A stretch of DNA of 64,000 nt from Micromonospora cabrerizensis (GTDB lineage Bacteria > Actinomycetota > Actinomycetes > Mycobacteriales > Micromonosporaceae): positions 62,001 to 126,000 of the forward strand of contig NZ_JAKKFI010000050.1 of the NCBI RefSeq assembly GCF_022230955.1, given 5' to 3'. The stretch's first letter is position 1. Each line of letters begins with the position of its first letter. Shown here one piece after another: positions 16,478 through 25,146 of the stretch. The notes beneath the pieces are model-generated. The model saw only the letters and a list, made by a program, of their open reading frames with translations. It was not told where the DNA came from and did no database searches. The position numbers and the translations under genes were made by a program.

Positions 16478-17347
16478 TCAGTTTGCGCGGCGGCGGCGCT
16501 GCAACGCCAGGCCGGCGGTGACCGCGCCGGCGACCAGACCGGCCGCCGCGGTCGACGGCACGGCGATCTTGACCGCGCGACGGCCGGTGCGGAAGTCCCG
16601 TACCTCCCAGCCGTGCTGGCGGGCCTGCCGCAGCAGGGTGCCGTCCGGGTTGACGGCCACCGCCCGGCCCACCGCGCAGAGCAGCGGCAGGTCGTTGGCC
16701 GAGTCGCTGTAGGCCGCGCAGCGGGTCAGGTCGAGCCCCTCCACCGCGGCGAGCTGGGTGACCGCCTCGGCCTTCGCCGGCCCGTGCATCAGGTCACCCA
16801 CCAACCGCCCGGTGTACGCCCCGTCCACGATCTCGGCCACCGTGCCGATGGCACCGGTCAGGCCGAGCCGGGCGGCGATGACCCGGCCGATCTCCACCGG
16901 GGCCGCGCTGACCAGCCACACCCTCTGGCCGTCGCCCAGGTGACGCCGGGCGAGTTGGTGGGTGCCGGCCCAGATCCGGGGAGCCATCATCTCGTCGAAG
17001 ATCTCCTCGGCGAGGCGCTCCACCTCGTCGACCCGCCAGCCCTGGACGAAGGCCAGCGCTGCCTCCTTGGCCAGCGACATGTCACCGGCGTGCTCCCGGG
17101 CCAGCAGTCGGAACCGGAGCTGCTGCCAGGCGAATCGGGCCAGGTCGGAGGTGGTGACGTAGTTCCGGGAGGCGAGCCCGCGGGCGAACCAGTAGATCGA
17201 GGCGCCCTGCATCATGGTGTTGTCCACGTCGAAGAACGCCGCGGCCGTCGAGTCCGGTGCGATGGCCGGGGCCAGGTCGGTTTCCGCCCAGCCCGCGGTG
17301 TGCCCCTCGGCGTCGGTGCTGACCGTCACCTTACGGCTGCGCGCCAC
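16478..17347 (-). CDS. HAD-IB family phosphatase (SerB1-like)
   Basis: A 289-residue HAD hydrolase of subfamily IB: motif I FFDVDNTMMQG near residue 38, motif II VWLVSAAPVE near 144, motif III lysine HGPAKAEAV near 189, motif IV YSDSANDLPLL near 214. A hydrophobic helix near the C-terminus (residues 262-280) is followed by RRRRAN. Members resemble phosphoserine phosphatase, but many actinobacterial copies act on other phosphomonoesters, possibly lysophosphatidate, given the neighbouring acyltransferase. GTG at 17347 is chosen because GGAAGGGAG precedes it at good distance; the 19 residues ahead of it look non-coding. It matches Rv0505c in context. Confidence 0.87.
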   Translation of the reverse strand: MARSRKVTVSTDAEGHTAGWAETDLAPAIAPDSTAAAFFDVDNTMMQGASIYWFARGLASRNYVTTSDLARFAWQQLRFRLLAREHAGDMSLAKEAALAFVQGWRVDEVERLAEEIFDEMMAPRIWAGTHQLARRHLGDGQRVWLVSAAPVEIGRVIAARLGLTGAIGTVAEIVDGAYTGRLVGDLMHGPAKAEAVTQLAAVEGLDLTRCAAYSDSANDLPLLCAVGRAVAVNPDGTLLRQARQHGWEVRDFRTGRRAVKIAVPSTAAAGLVAGAVTAGLALQRRRRAN

Positions 17348-17473
17348 GCGACTCCCTTCCTCACCGGTACGACGGATGCCTTCAGCGAAGGGTAGCCGCC
17401 GCACACGGTCGACCGGCCGGGCACAGAACGAACTGTGGCGCGGCCGGTCGGACGTGCGGTATAGGGGTGCGGG

Positions 17474-18340
17474 TCAGCGCGCCCCGGGGCAGGCGCTCGG
17501 GTTGGGGCCGAGGGTGTCGCTGGCAGTCGGGGCGGGGAGGCCGCAGGCGATCGCCGCGCGCAGCGCGTCCGAGCGTTCCCGGATGGTGTCCAGGAGGAGC
17601 AGCGACCGTTGGGTCCGGGCCCGGTCGGCGCGGGTGCTCCCGTCGAGCAGGCCGCTCACCGCCCGGCGTTGGCCCGAGACGAAGGTGTTGAGTGTGTCCA
17701 GGCTGCCCGGCTCGGCCCGCTGCACGGCGGCGGCGGTCAGCAGGCGTGCGCCCTGCCGGGTGTCCGCGTCCATGTCGTCGAGGACCGCGCTGTAACCGAT
17801 CCGGTCGCCGCGCAGCTTGGCTGCCTCGCCGACTCTCGTCCGGGCGAAGTCCAGGAAGAGCTGGCCGCGGCTGATGTCCGAGCTGGCCAGGGCGAGTTGC
17901 GCGCGTTCGGTCGAGCGCTTCATGCCGTAGAGGGCGTCGCCGGGGACGGCGTTCTCGCTGGCGGCGGAGATGCCGGAGACCGCGATGGCGCCGGCGGCGA
18001 TGCCGATCAGGATCGCGCCCCGGGCTCGGGCCCGCCGGGCGGTGACCGCCGGCAACAGTCGCCCTCGGGTCGTCGTGGTGGCTGGTTCGCTGGCCGCCGG
18101 TGCGGTGCCCAGCCCTTCGCGTTCGGCGGTCGCGAGCAGCATTGCCCGCAGGCCGGTACGGAAGTCCGGGTTCACCTCGACAGCCGGAGGGTCGACGGTG
18201 AGCCGCTGACCCACCGCGACGAGTGGCGCGAGCTGACCGTCCACCCGGGATCGCACGTGGTGTCGTCGAGCGCCGTTGGCCTCGTCGAGAAGCTGCGCGA
18301 AGCGCTCGGCGCGCCGGCGGGAGAAGAGGATGTTGTCCAC
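17474..18340 (-). CDS. rsbN: RsbN-like anti-sigma factor (DUF5667 membrane protein)
   Basis: The 288-residue protein has a cytoplasmic helical region (residues 1-105), one transmembrane helix at about 108-127 (GAILIGIAAGAIAVSGISAA) and a DUF5667-type outer domain beginning ENAVPGDALYGMKRSTE. GTG at 18340 is preceded by a strong AGGAGGT. It lies directly downstream of a bldN-type sigma gene, as rsbN does in Streptomyces, where RsbN is the membrane-bound inhibitor of sigma-BldN. The N-terminal segment would bind the sigma factor. A candidate BldN-type promoter lies in the 289-base gap upstream, consistent with feedback. The assignment rests on topology and gene order. Confidence 0.75.
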   Translation of the reverse strand: MDNILFSRRRAERFAQLLDEANGARRHHVRSRVDGQLAPLVAVGQRLTVDPPAVEVNPDFRTGLRAMLLATAEREGLGTAPAASEPATTTTRGRLLPAVTARRARARGAILIGIAAGAIAVSGISAASENAVPGDALYGMKRSTERAQLALASSDISRGQLFLDFARTRVGEAAKLRGDRIGYSAVLDDMDADTRQGARLLTAAAVQRAEPGSLDTLNTFVSGQRRAVSGLLDGSTRADRARTQRSLLLLDTIRERSDALRAAIACGLPAPTASDTLGPNPSACPGAR

Positions 18341-18495
18341 CGCAGGCACCTCCTCTCGCTGGTCACGGCCGGTCGGCCGCGGTCGTTGCCAGCGACCGGG
18401 CGGCAGTGTGACACCACGGAGGTGAGGTGCCGCCGGCGTACCGGTCGGACCTCGGTGCCCCGGGCCTGCCAGGACATCCACCGGTCGCACCCGGA

Positions 18496-18524
18496 GAAAC
18501 GCGGCGGACCGGGCACGGGTTACG
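18496..18524 (-). promoter_or_regulatory. Candidate sigma-BldN promoter of the rsbN-like gene
   Basis: On the minus strand CGTAAC (18519-18524) is followed after 17 bases by CGTTTC (18496-18501). The ECF sigma-BldN consensus I recall is CGTAAC with a CGTT-type -10 about 16 bases away. The pair lies in the gap between bldN and the rsbN-like gene and would give a leader of roughly 145 bases. The rest of the gap 18341-18629 holds nothing else recognisable. Confidence 0.5.
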
Positions 18525-18629
18525 GGCCTGGCGGGCCGGAAATTACAGAAAGTGATCGTCGTCACCGGGCGGGACCGACTCTGACCTGCAAGGACGTTGA
18601 TCGGCGTCCATCGGCCCCGCCGAAACAAT

Positions 18630-19583
18630 CTACGGCTGGAAGCCGTCGGGAAGGAGCCGGGCCAGGGCGCGAACCGCCCGGTACTGGAGGGCCTTGATGG
18701 CACCCTCGTTCTTGCCCATCGCACGGGCCGTCTCGGCGACCGAGAAGCCCTGGAGGAAGCGGAGCACGATGCACTCCTGCTGCTCCGGGTTGAGCTGTTT
18801 GACGGCGGTGAGCAGCGCGACGTTGGTGATGTGCTCCACCACCGCAGCCTCCGGGCTGCCCTCCGGGCCCCGGTCCTCCCGGTCGGCGTCGAGCACGTCG
18901 CCGGTGGTGACCTCCAGCCGGTAGCGGCCCGACTTGAAGTGGTCCGCGACCAGGTTGCGGGCGATCGTCACCAGCCAGGCGCCGAGGTCACGGCCCTGCC
19001 AGGTGAAGCTGCCGATGCGCTTGAGCGCGCGCAGGAAGGTGTCCGAGGTGAGGTCCTCGGCGAGCTGCCGGTTACCGACCCGGAAGTAGACGAACCGGAA
19101 GACGGTGTCCACGTACCGGTCGTAGATCAGACCGAACGCCTCGGACTCGCCGGCCTGGGCCCGCTCGATCAGCGTCCAGACCTCGGTGGCCGGGTCGGAC
19201 GGGTCCGGACGGCTCGGGAAGCCGGTCGGGGTGGTGGCGGTGGTGGCCGGCACCACCGGGATCACCGCTGTCTCACCCGCCGCCGGGTCGGTGGTCACCG
19301 CTGGTGTCTCGCTGACCCGTCGACCCTGCGCGGGCAACGGCCGGGGCGGTACGGCGACGCGACCCCCGGGCGGCCCACCGTTCCCGCCCGGCACGGCGGG
19401 CCGTGGCGTCGGTTCGTTGTGGTGTGGCCGGCTGCGGGTCCGGTGCGCCGCGCCGTCGCCCCGCACGGCGGTGCCGTGTGGTTCGTCCAGCGGGGAACGG
19501 GCCATCGGCCGCTCGTTGACGTGGGAGCGGGCCGGCTGACCGGTCAGGCCGAGCGGGCGTTCCGCGTAACCGAAGGTGGTCAC
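18630..19583 (-). CDS. bldN: ECF RNA polymerase sigma factor, BldN family
   Basis: Residues 136-317 align by eye with Streptomyces sigma-BldN: IERAQAGESEAFGLIYDRYVDTVFRFVYFRVG (region 2), DTFLRALKRIGSFTWQGRDLGAWLVTIARNLVADHFKSGR, and PEQQECIVLRFLQGFSVAETARAMGKNEGAIKALQYRAVRALARLLP (region 4). About 130 residues of proline- and threonine-rich sequence precede region 2, recalling the pro-sequence that is removed from BldN. BldN directs genes for aerial growth and sporulation. GTG at 19583 is preferred because it overlaps (GTGA) the stop of a small upstream ORF; a longer frame to 19769 and later starts (ATG 19508) are possible. Its partner rsbN-like gene follows. Confidence 0.88.
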   Translation of the reverse strand: MTTFGYAERPLGLTGQPARSHVNERPMARSPLDEPHGTAVRGDGAAHRTRSRPHHNEPTPRPAVPGGNGGPPGGRVAVPPRPLPAQGRRVSETPAVTTDPAAGETAVIPVVPATTATTPTGFPSRPDPSDPATEVWTLIERAQAGESEAFGLIYDRYVDTVFRFVYFRVGNRQLAEDLTSDTFLRALKRIGSFTWQGRDLGAWLVTIARNLVADHFKSGRYRLEVTTGDVLDADREDRGPEGSPEAAVVEHITNVALLTAVKQLNPEQQECIVLRFLQGFSVAETARAMGKNEGAIKALQYRAVRALARLLPDGFQP

Positions 19584-19735
19584 CGGGCTGCCCCCGTCCC
19601 GTTGGCCACCGGACGGGCCGGTCTGTAGGGCATCGAGACGGGCCGACCGGGATACCGGTCGGGCAGGACGGTCATGGGAGTTGCCGACTGGCGGCAATTC
19701 CCCTGGAGGTGCTGGTCCAATGCGCTCACAGGCAC
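19580..19735 (-). CDS. Candidate 51-residue leader ORF coupled to bldN
   Basis: A GTG at 19735 preceded by GAGGAGG opens a 51-codon frame starting MPVSALDQHLQGN and ending PVANGTGAAR. Its TGA overlaps the GTG proposed for bldN by 4 bases. The ribosome binding site is much better than anything in front of bldN itself, so translation of the sigma factor may depend on the leader. The peptide resembles nothing I know. Alternatively the whole stretch is an in-frame-unrelated leader and bldN starts elsewhere. Confidence 0.45.
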   Translation of the reverse strand: MPVSALDQHLQGNCRQSATPMTVLPDRYPGRPVSMPYRPARPVANGTGAAR

Positions 19736-19792
19736 GGGGGCCTCCTCGGGCTGAGGGGTGTCGACTCACGGCAAATGGGGTGAGCCGACCCG

Positions 19793-19816
19793 AGTGATGA
19801 TAGGGCCAACGTCACC
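19793..19816. promoter_or_regulatory. BldD-box-like inverted half-sites upstream of bldN
   Basis: AGTGA at 19793-19797 and TCACC at 19812-19816 are separated by 14 bases, matching the loose BldD pattern AGTGA-n-TCACC. It lies 58-81 bases ahead of the leader ORF. bldN is a known BldD target in Streptomyces. In the remaining part of the gap (19817-20150) I see no gene and no clear further signal apart from a possible start region for the acyl-CoA synthetase. Confidence 0.35.
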
Positions 19817-20150
19817 CGCGCGTGGCAAGTCCGTTACACAAGGCGGAAGTATTTCCCGCTCCGCCGCACCGGTGGCGGACCGGTTGTCCGTCGTGTGCGT
19901 TTGACTTTGCGTCGACGCGGTGTTCCAGGATGGATGGCCTGGTCGGAGGCTGGTTGCCCGTTCGGTCGGCCCGCCGCCCCGGGTGGTCGCGCCCGCGTGG
20001 CCGAAGCGTCTGTGGACGGTGCCGCTCGTCCCATCGACAGGACCCTATTGGGCCGCCGGTGGCACACAGGAGAGTCCTGTTCATGGGACTTTCGCAACGC
20101 CGCTCCCGGGTGCCGTCCCACCCGTCGGCCATAGTCTGCCGCCGCCCGCT

Positions 20151-21797
20151 GTGCCAGACTCGATCACCGTGCAGGACTCCTCGGCAAACCCCGCGCCGAA
20201 CCTCGCCGACCGGGTCCGCCGGGCGGCTCTCGACCGCGACGACCGGGCCGCGCTGCACTGGCGCGACCAGACGCTCAGCTGGCCCGACCTCGATGCCGCG
20301 GTGGACGCCGTCGCCCGTGGCCTGTCGGCCGCCACGCCCCCCACCGACGCAGGCGGTACGCCGCCACGCGTCGCCATCGCGCTGCCCAACACGCTCGACT
20401 TCGTGGTCACCTGGCTCGGCGCGCTGCGTGCCGGGCTGGTCGCCGTGCCGGTCAACCCCGGCTTCACCGCCCCGGAGCTGCGGCACGTGCTGGCCGACTC
20501 CGGCGCGTCGGTGCTCATCGCCACCGACCGGGTGCGTGGCCTGGTCGCCGACGTGGCCGCCGAACTGCCCGCGCTGGCCCACGTGTCCGGCACCCCGCCG
20601 ACCGCCGAGGCACCCGGACCGCCGGCCCGCCCGCGACGAGGCGGAGCCGACCTGGCTGTACTGCTCTATACGTCCGGCACCGAGGGGCGGCCCAAGGGGG
20701 CGATGCTCTCGCACCGGGCGCTGCTCGCCAACCACGAGCAGGTCGACGGGATCCAGCCGCCGGTGGTCGGCCCGACGGACACCGTGCTGCTGGCATTGCC
20801 ACTGTTCCACGCGTACGGGCTCAACTCGGCGCTCGGCGCGGTCGTCCACCATGGCGCGACCGGCGTGCTGCTCGACGAGCTGGGCCCGACGGCGGGGCTG
20901 GACGAGATCGCCCGGCACCGGGTCAGCGTGCTGGTCGGCGTACCGTCGATGTTCCTGACCTGGGCCGATGCCTCCACGGCCCGCGCGGCGACCGCGTCGG
21001 TGCGGGTGGCGGTCTGCGGCGCGGCACCGTTGGACCCCGCGGTCGCGGCGCGCTTCACCGAGGTCACCGGCCATCAGGCGCACATCGGGTACGGCCTCAC
21101 CGAGACCGCCCCGGTGCTCACCTCCACCCTGGTCGGTGGTGTGGCCAAGGCGGGTTCGATCGGTCGGCCGCTGCCCGGTGTGCGGCTGCGCCTGGTCGAC
21201 GCCGACGGCGTGGACCTGTGGCGCGACGGGCTGGCCGTTCCCGACGACGACCCCGACGAGCTGGACATCTCCGACGTGTCGCCGGGCACCGACCCGGGGC
21301 AGATCGTCGTGCGCGGCCCCAACCTCTTCGACGGCTACTGGCCCGACGGCCGGGGCGGCCCGGACGCCGACGGCTGGTGGGGCACCGGCGACATCGCGTA
21401 CGCCGACGAGGACGGTGACCTCTTCCTTGTCGACCGGCTCGGCGAGCTGATCCTGGTCAACGGGTTCAACGTCTATCCGCACGAGGTCGAGTTGGTGCTC
21501 ACCGGGCACCCCGGGGTGGCCGAGTCGGCGGTACTGGGTGTGCCGCACCCACGGACGGGCGAGACTGTGCGGGCGTACGTGGTGCCGGCGCCGGGGCGAC
21601 CGGTGACCGGCGAGGAGCTGCTTGCCCACTGCGCACGCAACCTGGCCCGGTTCAAGTGCCCGACCGCCGTCGAGTTCGTCGACGCCCTGCCGCACTCGGC
21701 GATCGGCAAGGTACGCAAGGCCCAGCTCCGGCCGGCGACGCCAGCCGACCCACCCGCACCCGCCGACACCCGCCTGGAGGTAACCGATGGCCACTGA
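20151..21797 (+). CDS. AMP-binding acyl-CoA synthetase/ligase (fatty-acid CoA ligase type)
   Basis: A roughly 548-residue ANL-superfamily ligase. It shows the phosphate loop LLYTSGTEGRPKGAMLSH near residue 171, LPLFHAYG near 217, the adenine motif IGYGLTETAP near 311, GWWGTGDIAYADEDGDLFLVDR near 409, and the C-terminal catalytic lysine in PHSAIGKVRKAQL near 518. It activates a carboxylic acid as acyl-AMP and transfers it to CoA. GTG at 20151 or GTG at 20169 are both possible; TAGTCT at 20132-20137 would place a transcript start almost at the first, suggesting leaderless initiation. Its stop overlaps the small glutaredoxin gene by 11 bases. Substrate chain length cannot be read. Confidence 0.88.
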   Translation: MPDSITVQDSSANPAPNLADRVRRAALDRDDRAALHWRDQTLSWPDLDAAVDAVARGLSAATPPTDAGGTPPRVAIALPNTLDFVVTWLGALRAGLVAVPVNPGFTAPELRHVLADSGASVLIATDRVRGLVADVAAELPALAHVSGTPPTAEAPGPPARPRRGGADLAVLLYTSGTEGRPKGAMLSHRALLANHEQVDGIQPPVVGPTDTVLLALPLFHAYGLNSALGAVVHHGATGVLLDELGPTAGLDEIARHRVSVLVGVPSMFLTWADASTARAATASVRVAVCGAAPLDPAVAARFTEVTGHQAHIGYGLTETAPVLTSTLVGGVAKAGSIGRPLPGVRLRLVDADGVDLWRDGLAVPDDDPDELDISDVSPGTDPGQIVVRGPNLFDGYWPDGRGGPDADGWWGTGDIAYADEDGDLFLVDRLGELILVNGFNVYPHEVELVLTGHPGVAESAVLGVPHPRTGETVRAYVVPAPGRPVTGEELLAHCARNLARFKCPTAVEFVDALPHSAIGKVRKAQLRPATPADPPAPADTRLEVTDGH

Positions 21798-22041
21798 CGC
21801 CCGGCTCGCCCTGATCACCCGACCCGGCTGCCACCTGTGCGACGACGCCAAGGCCGCACTCGACCGGGTGGTGGCGGTCACCGGCGACAAGTGGGTCGAG
21901 TGGGACGTCACCGGCGACGAGGGGCTGGAGCGGGAGTACGGGGACCGGCTGCCGGTGGTGATGCTCGACGGTAAGGAGCACGGCTACTGGCGGGTCGAGG
22001 AGGACCGGCTGCTGCGGGACCTGACCACGCCTCAGCTCTGA
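21787..22041 (+). CDS. Glutaredoxin-like thiol protein (DUF836 type, Rv0508-like)
   Basis: An 84-residue thioredoxin-fold protein with CHLC active site at residues 15-18 (TRPGCHLCDDAKAAL) and the cis-proline YGDRLPVVMLDG near residue 53. Such short glutaredoxin-like proteins, common near hem genes in actinobacteria, probably reduce disulfides or handle metal/thiol chemistry; physiological partner unknown. ATG at 21787 overlaps the ligase gene by 11 bases, and the HAD gene follows after 20 bases, so the three are likely co-transcribed. Confidence 0.85.
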   Translation: MATDARLALITRPGCHLCDDAKAALDRVVAVTGDKWVEWDVTGDEGLEREYGDRLPVVMLDGKEHGYWRVEEDRLLRDLTTPQL

Positions 22042-22061
22042 GCGGTGCCTAGGGTGCTCTG

Positions 22062-22724
22062 ATGACCCCTGCGCACCCCCACCTCGTGTGGGACTGGAAC
22101 GGGACCCTGCTCAACGACCTCAGCCTGGTGGTGTCCGCCACCAACGCCGCCTTCGCCAGCGTCGGCGGGCCCACGGTCAGCTCCGAGGAGCACCGGGTGC
22201 GGTTCCGCCGGCCGATCGCCGAGTACTACGCCGAGGTGCTCGGCCAGGCCGTCGACGACGACGAGTTCGGCCGACTGGACCGGATCTTCCACGACGCGTA
22301 CCGCACCGGGTTGACCACCTGTGAGCTGGCCGCCGACGCGCGCACCGCGATGGCCGCCTGGCCGGGCAGCCAGAGCCTGCTCTCCATGTGGTTCCACGAG
22401 GAGCTGGTGCCGACCGTGCACACGTACGGGCTGACCGGCCACTTCACCCGCGTCGACGGGCTGCGGGCCACGGTCGGTGGCGGCCGGAAGGCCGAGTCGC
22501 TCCAGCTGCACCTGGCCGAGCTGGGCGTGGACGGCGCCTCGGTGGTGCTGATCGGCGACTCCATCGACGACGCGGACGCGGCCCTCGCGGTGGGCGGCCG
22601 TGCGGTGCTCTACACCGGCGGGTTCACCGACCCGACCCGGCTGCGTGACTCCGGTCACCCGGTGGCCGACACGCTCACCGACGCGGTGGCCCTGGCCCGG
22701 AAGGTCAGTTCCGCAGGTAGGTGA
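22062..22724 (+). CDS. HAD-family hydrolase (phosphoglycolate-phosphatase-like)
   Basis: The 220-residue protein begins with HAD motif I as WDWNGTLLND (residues 9-18), where the second aspartate is replaced by asparagine-glycine; this is seen in a subgroup of HAD proteins. Motif III lysine is in GGGRKAES near 142 and motif IV is VLIGDSIDDADAAL near 163. It is an ordinary small phosphatase candidate. The 3' end overlaps the convergent response regulator gene by 20 bases, so no terminator separates them. Confidence 0.8.
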   Translation: MTPAHPHLVWDWNGTLLNDLSLVVSATNAAFASVGGPTVSSEEHRVRFRRPIAEYYAEVLGQAVDDDEFGRLDRIFHDAYRTGLTTCELAADARTAMAAWPGSQSLLSMWFHEELVPTVHTYGLTGHFTRVDGLRATVGGGRKAESLQLHLAELGVDGASVVLIGDSIDDADAALAVGGRAVLYTGGFTDPTRLRDSGHPVADTLTDAVALARKVSSAGR

Positions 22725-23358
22725 GGACGGCCAGCACCCGCCGGTGCTGCTCGGTGTCGGGCGGCAGGGTGAGCTTGGTGAAGATGTTGCGCACGTGCTT
22801 CTCCACCGCGCCGTCGCTGACCACCAGGGAGCGGGCGATGGCGGTGTTCGAACGGCCCTCGGCCATCAGGGCGAGCACCTCGCGCTCGCGGGGGGTCAGC
22901 TCGCTCAGCGGGTCGTCGCGGCGGCGTCGGGCGAAGAGCTGGCCGACCACCTCCGGGTCGAGCACCGTGCCGCCGGCCGCCACCCTGCGCAGCGCGTCCA
23001 GGAACTCCTCGATCGCGGCCACCCGGTCCTTGAGCAGGTAGCCGATTCCGCCGCCGGCACCGCCGGTGGTGGCGAGCAGATCATCGGCGTACGAGACCTC
23101 GACGTACTGGGAGAGCACCAGGATCGGGGTACGCGGCACCAACCGGCGGGCCTCCACCGCTGCCCGCAGCCCCTCGTCGGTGTGCGACGGCGGCATCCGG
23201 ACGTCGACGATCGACACGTCCGGCCGGTGCTCCACCACCGCCTCGACCAGCGCGTCGCCGTCCCCGACGGCGGCCACCACCTGGTGCCCGCTCTCGGTCA
23301 GCAGCCGGACCAGCCCCTCCCGGAGCAGGACGGCGTCGTCCGCGATCACGATGCGCAT
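22705..23358 (-). CDS. LuxR-type (NarL/FixJ) two-component response regulator
   Basis: The 217-residue regulator has an N-terminal receiver (IVIADD at residues 3-8, phosphoacceptor aspartate in VSIVDVRMPP near 53, conserved lysine in YLLKD near 106) and a C-terminal LuxR helix-turn-helix (ELTPREREVLALMAEGRSNTAIARSLVVSDGAVEKHVRNIFTKL at about 151-193). ATG at 23358 gives the standard receiver start. It lies 112 bases downstream of the histidine kinase gene and is its likely partner. Target genes are not evident; the kinase senses an unknown signal. Confidence 0.92.
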   Translation of the reverse strand: MRIVIADDAVLLREGLVRLLTESGHQVVAAVGDGDALVEAVVEHRPDVSIVDVRMPPSHTDEGLRAAVEARRLVPRTPILVLSQYVEVSYADDLLATTGGAGGGIGYLLKDRVAAIEEFLDALRRVAAGGTVLDPEVVGQLFARRRRDDPLSELTPREREVLALMAEGRSNTAIARSLVVSDGAVEKHVRNIFTKLTLPPDTEQHRRVLAVLTYLRN

Positions 23359-23470
23359 GGCTGTGTTGTCTACCACGTCCGGCCCGTCGTGGGGCCGTCG
23401 CGCGGGGCTGATCACAGCATCTCCTTCGTTCGCAACTGCGGGGCTCGCAAACCCGGCTCACTCCTCGCGC

Positions 23471-24775
23471 TCACAGGGGAAGCTCGGCGCGGATCTCGGT
23501 GGGGCCGCCGACCGGGCTGACCACCATCAGCTCACCACCGGCGGCCCGGACCCGGTCGGCGATGCCGGCCAGCCCGTGCCCCTTGGCCAGGTGTGCGCCG
23601 CCCTGGCCGTCGTCGCCCACCCGCACCTGGAGGTGGTCGCCCTGCCGGGCGACCGCCACCACGGCCTCGGTGGCCCGGGCGTGCTTGGCCACGTTGGTCA
23701 GCGCCTCGGACACCACGAAGTACGCGGTGTTCTCCACCGCCGGGTCGAGCCGCCCGCCCGGGGTGCCGAGCTGCGGATCCACCTGGAGCTCGATCGGGAT
23801 CAGCCCGCGCCCGGCGATCGCGGCCAGGGCGCTGGGCAGGCCCCGGTCGACCAGGATCGGCGGGGCGATACCCCGGGACAGCGCCCGCAGCTCGGCCAGC
23901 GTGTCCCGGGTCTGGGTGACCGCCTCGTCGATGGTCCGGCCGGCCGCCTCCGGGTCGGAGGCGAGCTGCATCCGGGCCCGGCTGAGGTCCATCGCCAGGC
24001 GGACCAGGCGCTGCTGGGGGCCGTCGTGGATGTCGCGTTCCAACCGGCGCAGCGCGGACGCCTCGGCGGACACGGCGGCCCGTTTCTGCTCCTCCAGCAC
24101 GGTGATCCGGTCGCGCATCTCGGCCACCCCGGTCAGCATGGCCTTGGCGAAGCTGGCCTGGAGAAGCGCGCAACCCCGGACCACGATCGGCAGGGTGATC
24201 AGGAAAAACACCCCGATCGCGGTGTTCAGCCCGATTCGGGCGGTGGTCGAGTCGCCCAGGCCGAGCAGTTGGGCCAGGTCCTTGTCACCCTCGCCGTCGG
24301 CGCGGGGCAGGGCCCAGTCGTAGGCCCAGTACAGCGAGCCGGCGACCGCCCCGGCCCACCAGATGACGGCCACCACGAAGGTGCCGGCCGCCGCGATCAG
24401 CCGCAGGATGCCGTGCGCCAGGTCGAGCCAGGACTGGGCGTCCCGCATCGGCACGAAGATCCGCCGCCAGGCGTTCGCGCCCGTCTCGGGCAGCCGGTAG
24501 TGCGGCCGGATCCGGGGCTGCCGGAGCACCGCGGGCAGCCGCAGCCGCTCGATGTCGGCGAGCCCACGGGCGGCGTACAGGGTGCCGCTGAGGATCGGCA
24601 GACCGATCACCGTCACCACCAGGCCGATGCCGACCGCGGTGCCGACGATGAGGACGACGAAGCTGGCCACCGCCAGGGGCAGGCCGAGCAGCACGTACCC
24701 GGAGTCGACGAAGAGCTGGCGGGGGATGCTCGGTGCCAGCGTCGGTTGGTCGCTGGTGGCGGCAACGGCGGTCAT
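23471..24775 (-). CDS. Sensor histidine kinase (HisKA_3 / NarL-type partner)
   Basis: A 434-residue membrane kinase. Two hydrophobic pairs near residues 25-65 and 120-150 plus one near 180-205 give about five TM segments in a sensor-domain-like region. The dimerisation histidine is in RRLERDIHDGPQQRLVRLAMDL near 243, and the ATPase domain has an N-box SEALTNVAKHARAT near 345 and G-box GLAGIADRVRAAGG near 395. Start ATG at 24775 is preferred to TTG at 24781. The pair with the LuxR regulator downstream resembles DesK-like envelope sensors. Signal unknown. Confidence 0.92.
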   Translation of the reverse strand: MTAVAATSDQPTLAPSIPRQLFVDSGYVLLGLPLAVASFVVLIVGTAVGIGLVVTVIGLPILSGTLYAARGLADIERLRLPAVLRQPRIRPHYRLPETGANAWRRIFVPMRDAQSWLDLAHGILRLIAAAGTFVVAVIWWAGAVAGSLYWAYDWALPRADGEGDKDLAQLLGLGDSTTARIGLNTAIGVFFLITLPIVVRGCALLQASFAKAMLTGVAEMRDRITVLEEQKRAAVSAEASALRRLERDIHDGPQQRLVRLAMDLSRARMQLASDPEAAGRTIDEAVTQTRDTLAELRALSRGIAPPILVDRGLPSALAAIAGRGLIPIELQVDPQLGTPGGRLDPAVENTAYFVVSEALTNVAKHARATEAVVAVARQGDHLQVRVGDDGQGGAHLAKGHGLAGIADRVRAAGGELMVVSPVGGPTEIRAELPL

Positions 24776-25009
24776 GCCCAAAGGCTAGGCAACCGGGCTG
24801 CCCGTCCCCATCCCGAAGCCCTGCCTCTCCCTCGTAGTGCTGCCCCTACCACCTGCGGGGACGCCCCTCGGAAGCCTCGGCGCGGGATTGGTCAGAGAAG
24901 TCGGGATTGAGCAATAATCGCCCCGGCGGCGCGGGCGGAGACCCGTTGGATCGATCTTGCGGAATGGAGGTGCTGGTGAGGTTGCGTGACGCAGCGGCAA
25001 GATCGCGAT

Positions 25010-25038
25010 TTGTGCACGTCTTCACAAGCGCCTACTCT
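25010..25038 (+). promoter_or_regulatory. Rex operator overlapping the rex-hem promoter
   Basis: TTGTGCACGTCTTCACAA at 25010-25027 differs from the Rex consensus (TTGTGAA-n4-TTCACAA) at one base. TTGTGC at its start is 17 bases from TACTCT (25033-25038), a good -35/-10 pair, so Rex bound here would cover the promoter. Transcription would start about 100 bases ahead of rex. The rest of the 370-base gap 24776-25146 shows nothing else I can name. Confidence 0.85.
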
Positions 25039-25146
25039 GTGACTCCGACGCGCCCTGCTAGCACAGCCGGCAACCTCGGTCGCCAGCGGGAGTCCATAAG
25101 CGGCCGACCAGCGGAGTTGGCCGAGGATCGCACCGCACGGAGTCTC

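Noticed and set aside
23066..24910. 614-residue plus-strand ORF across the two-component genes
   Set aside because: Shadow frame over the minus-strand kinase and regulator, low-complexity composition.
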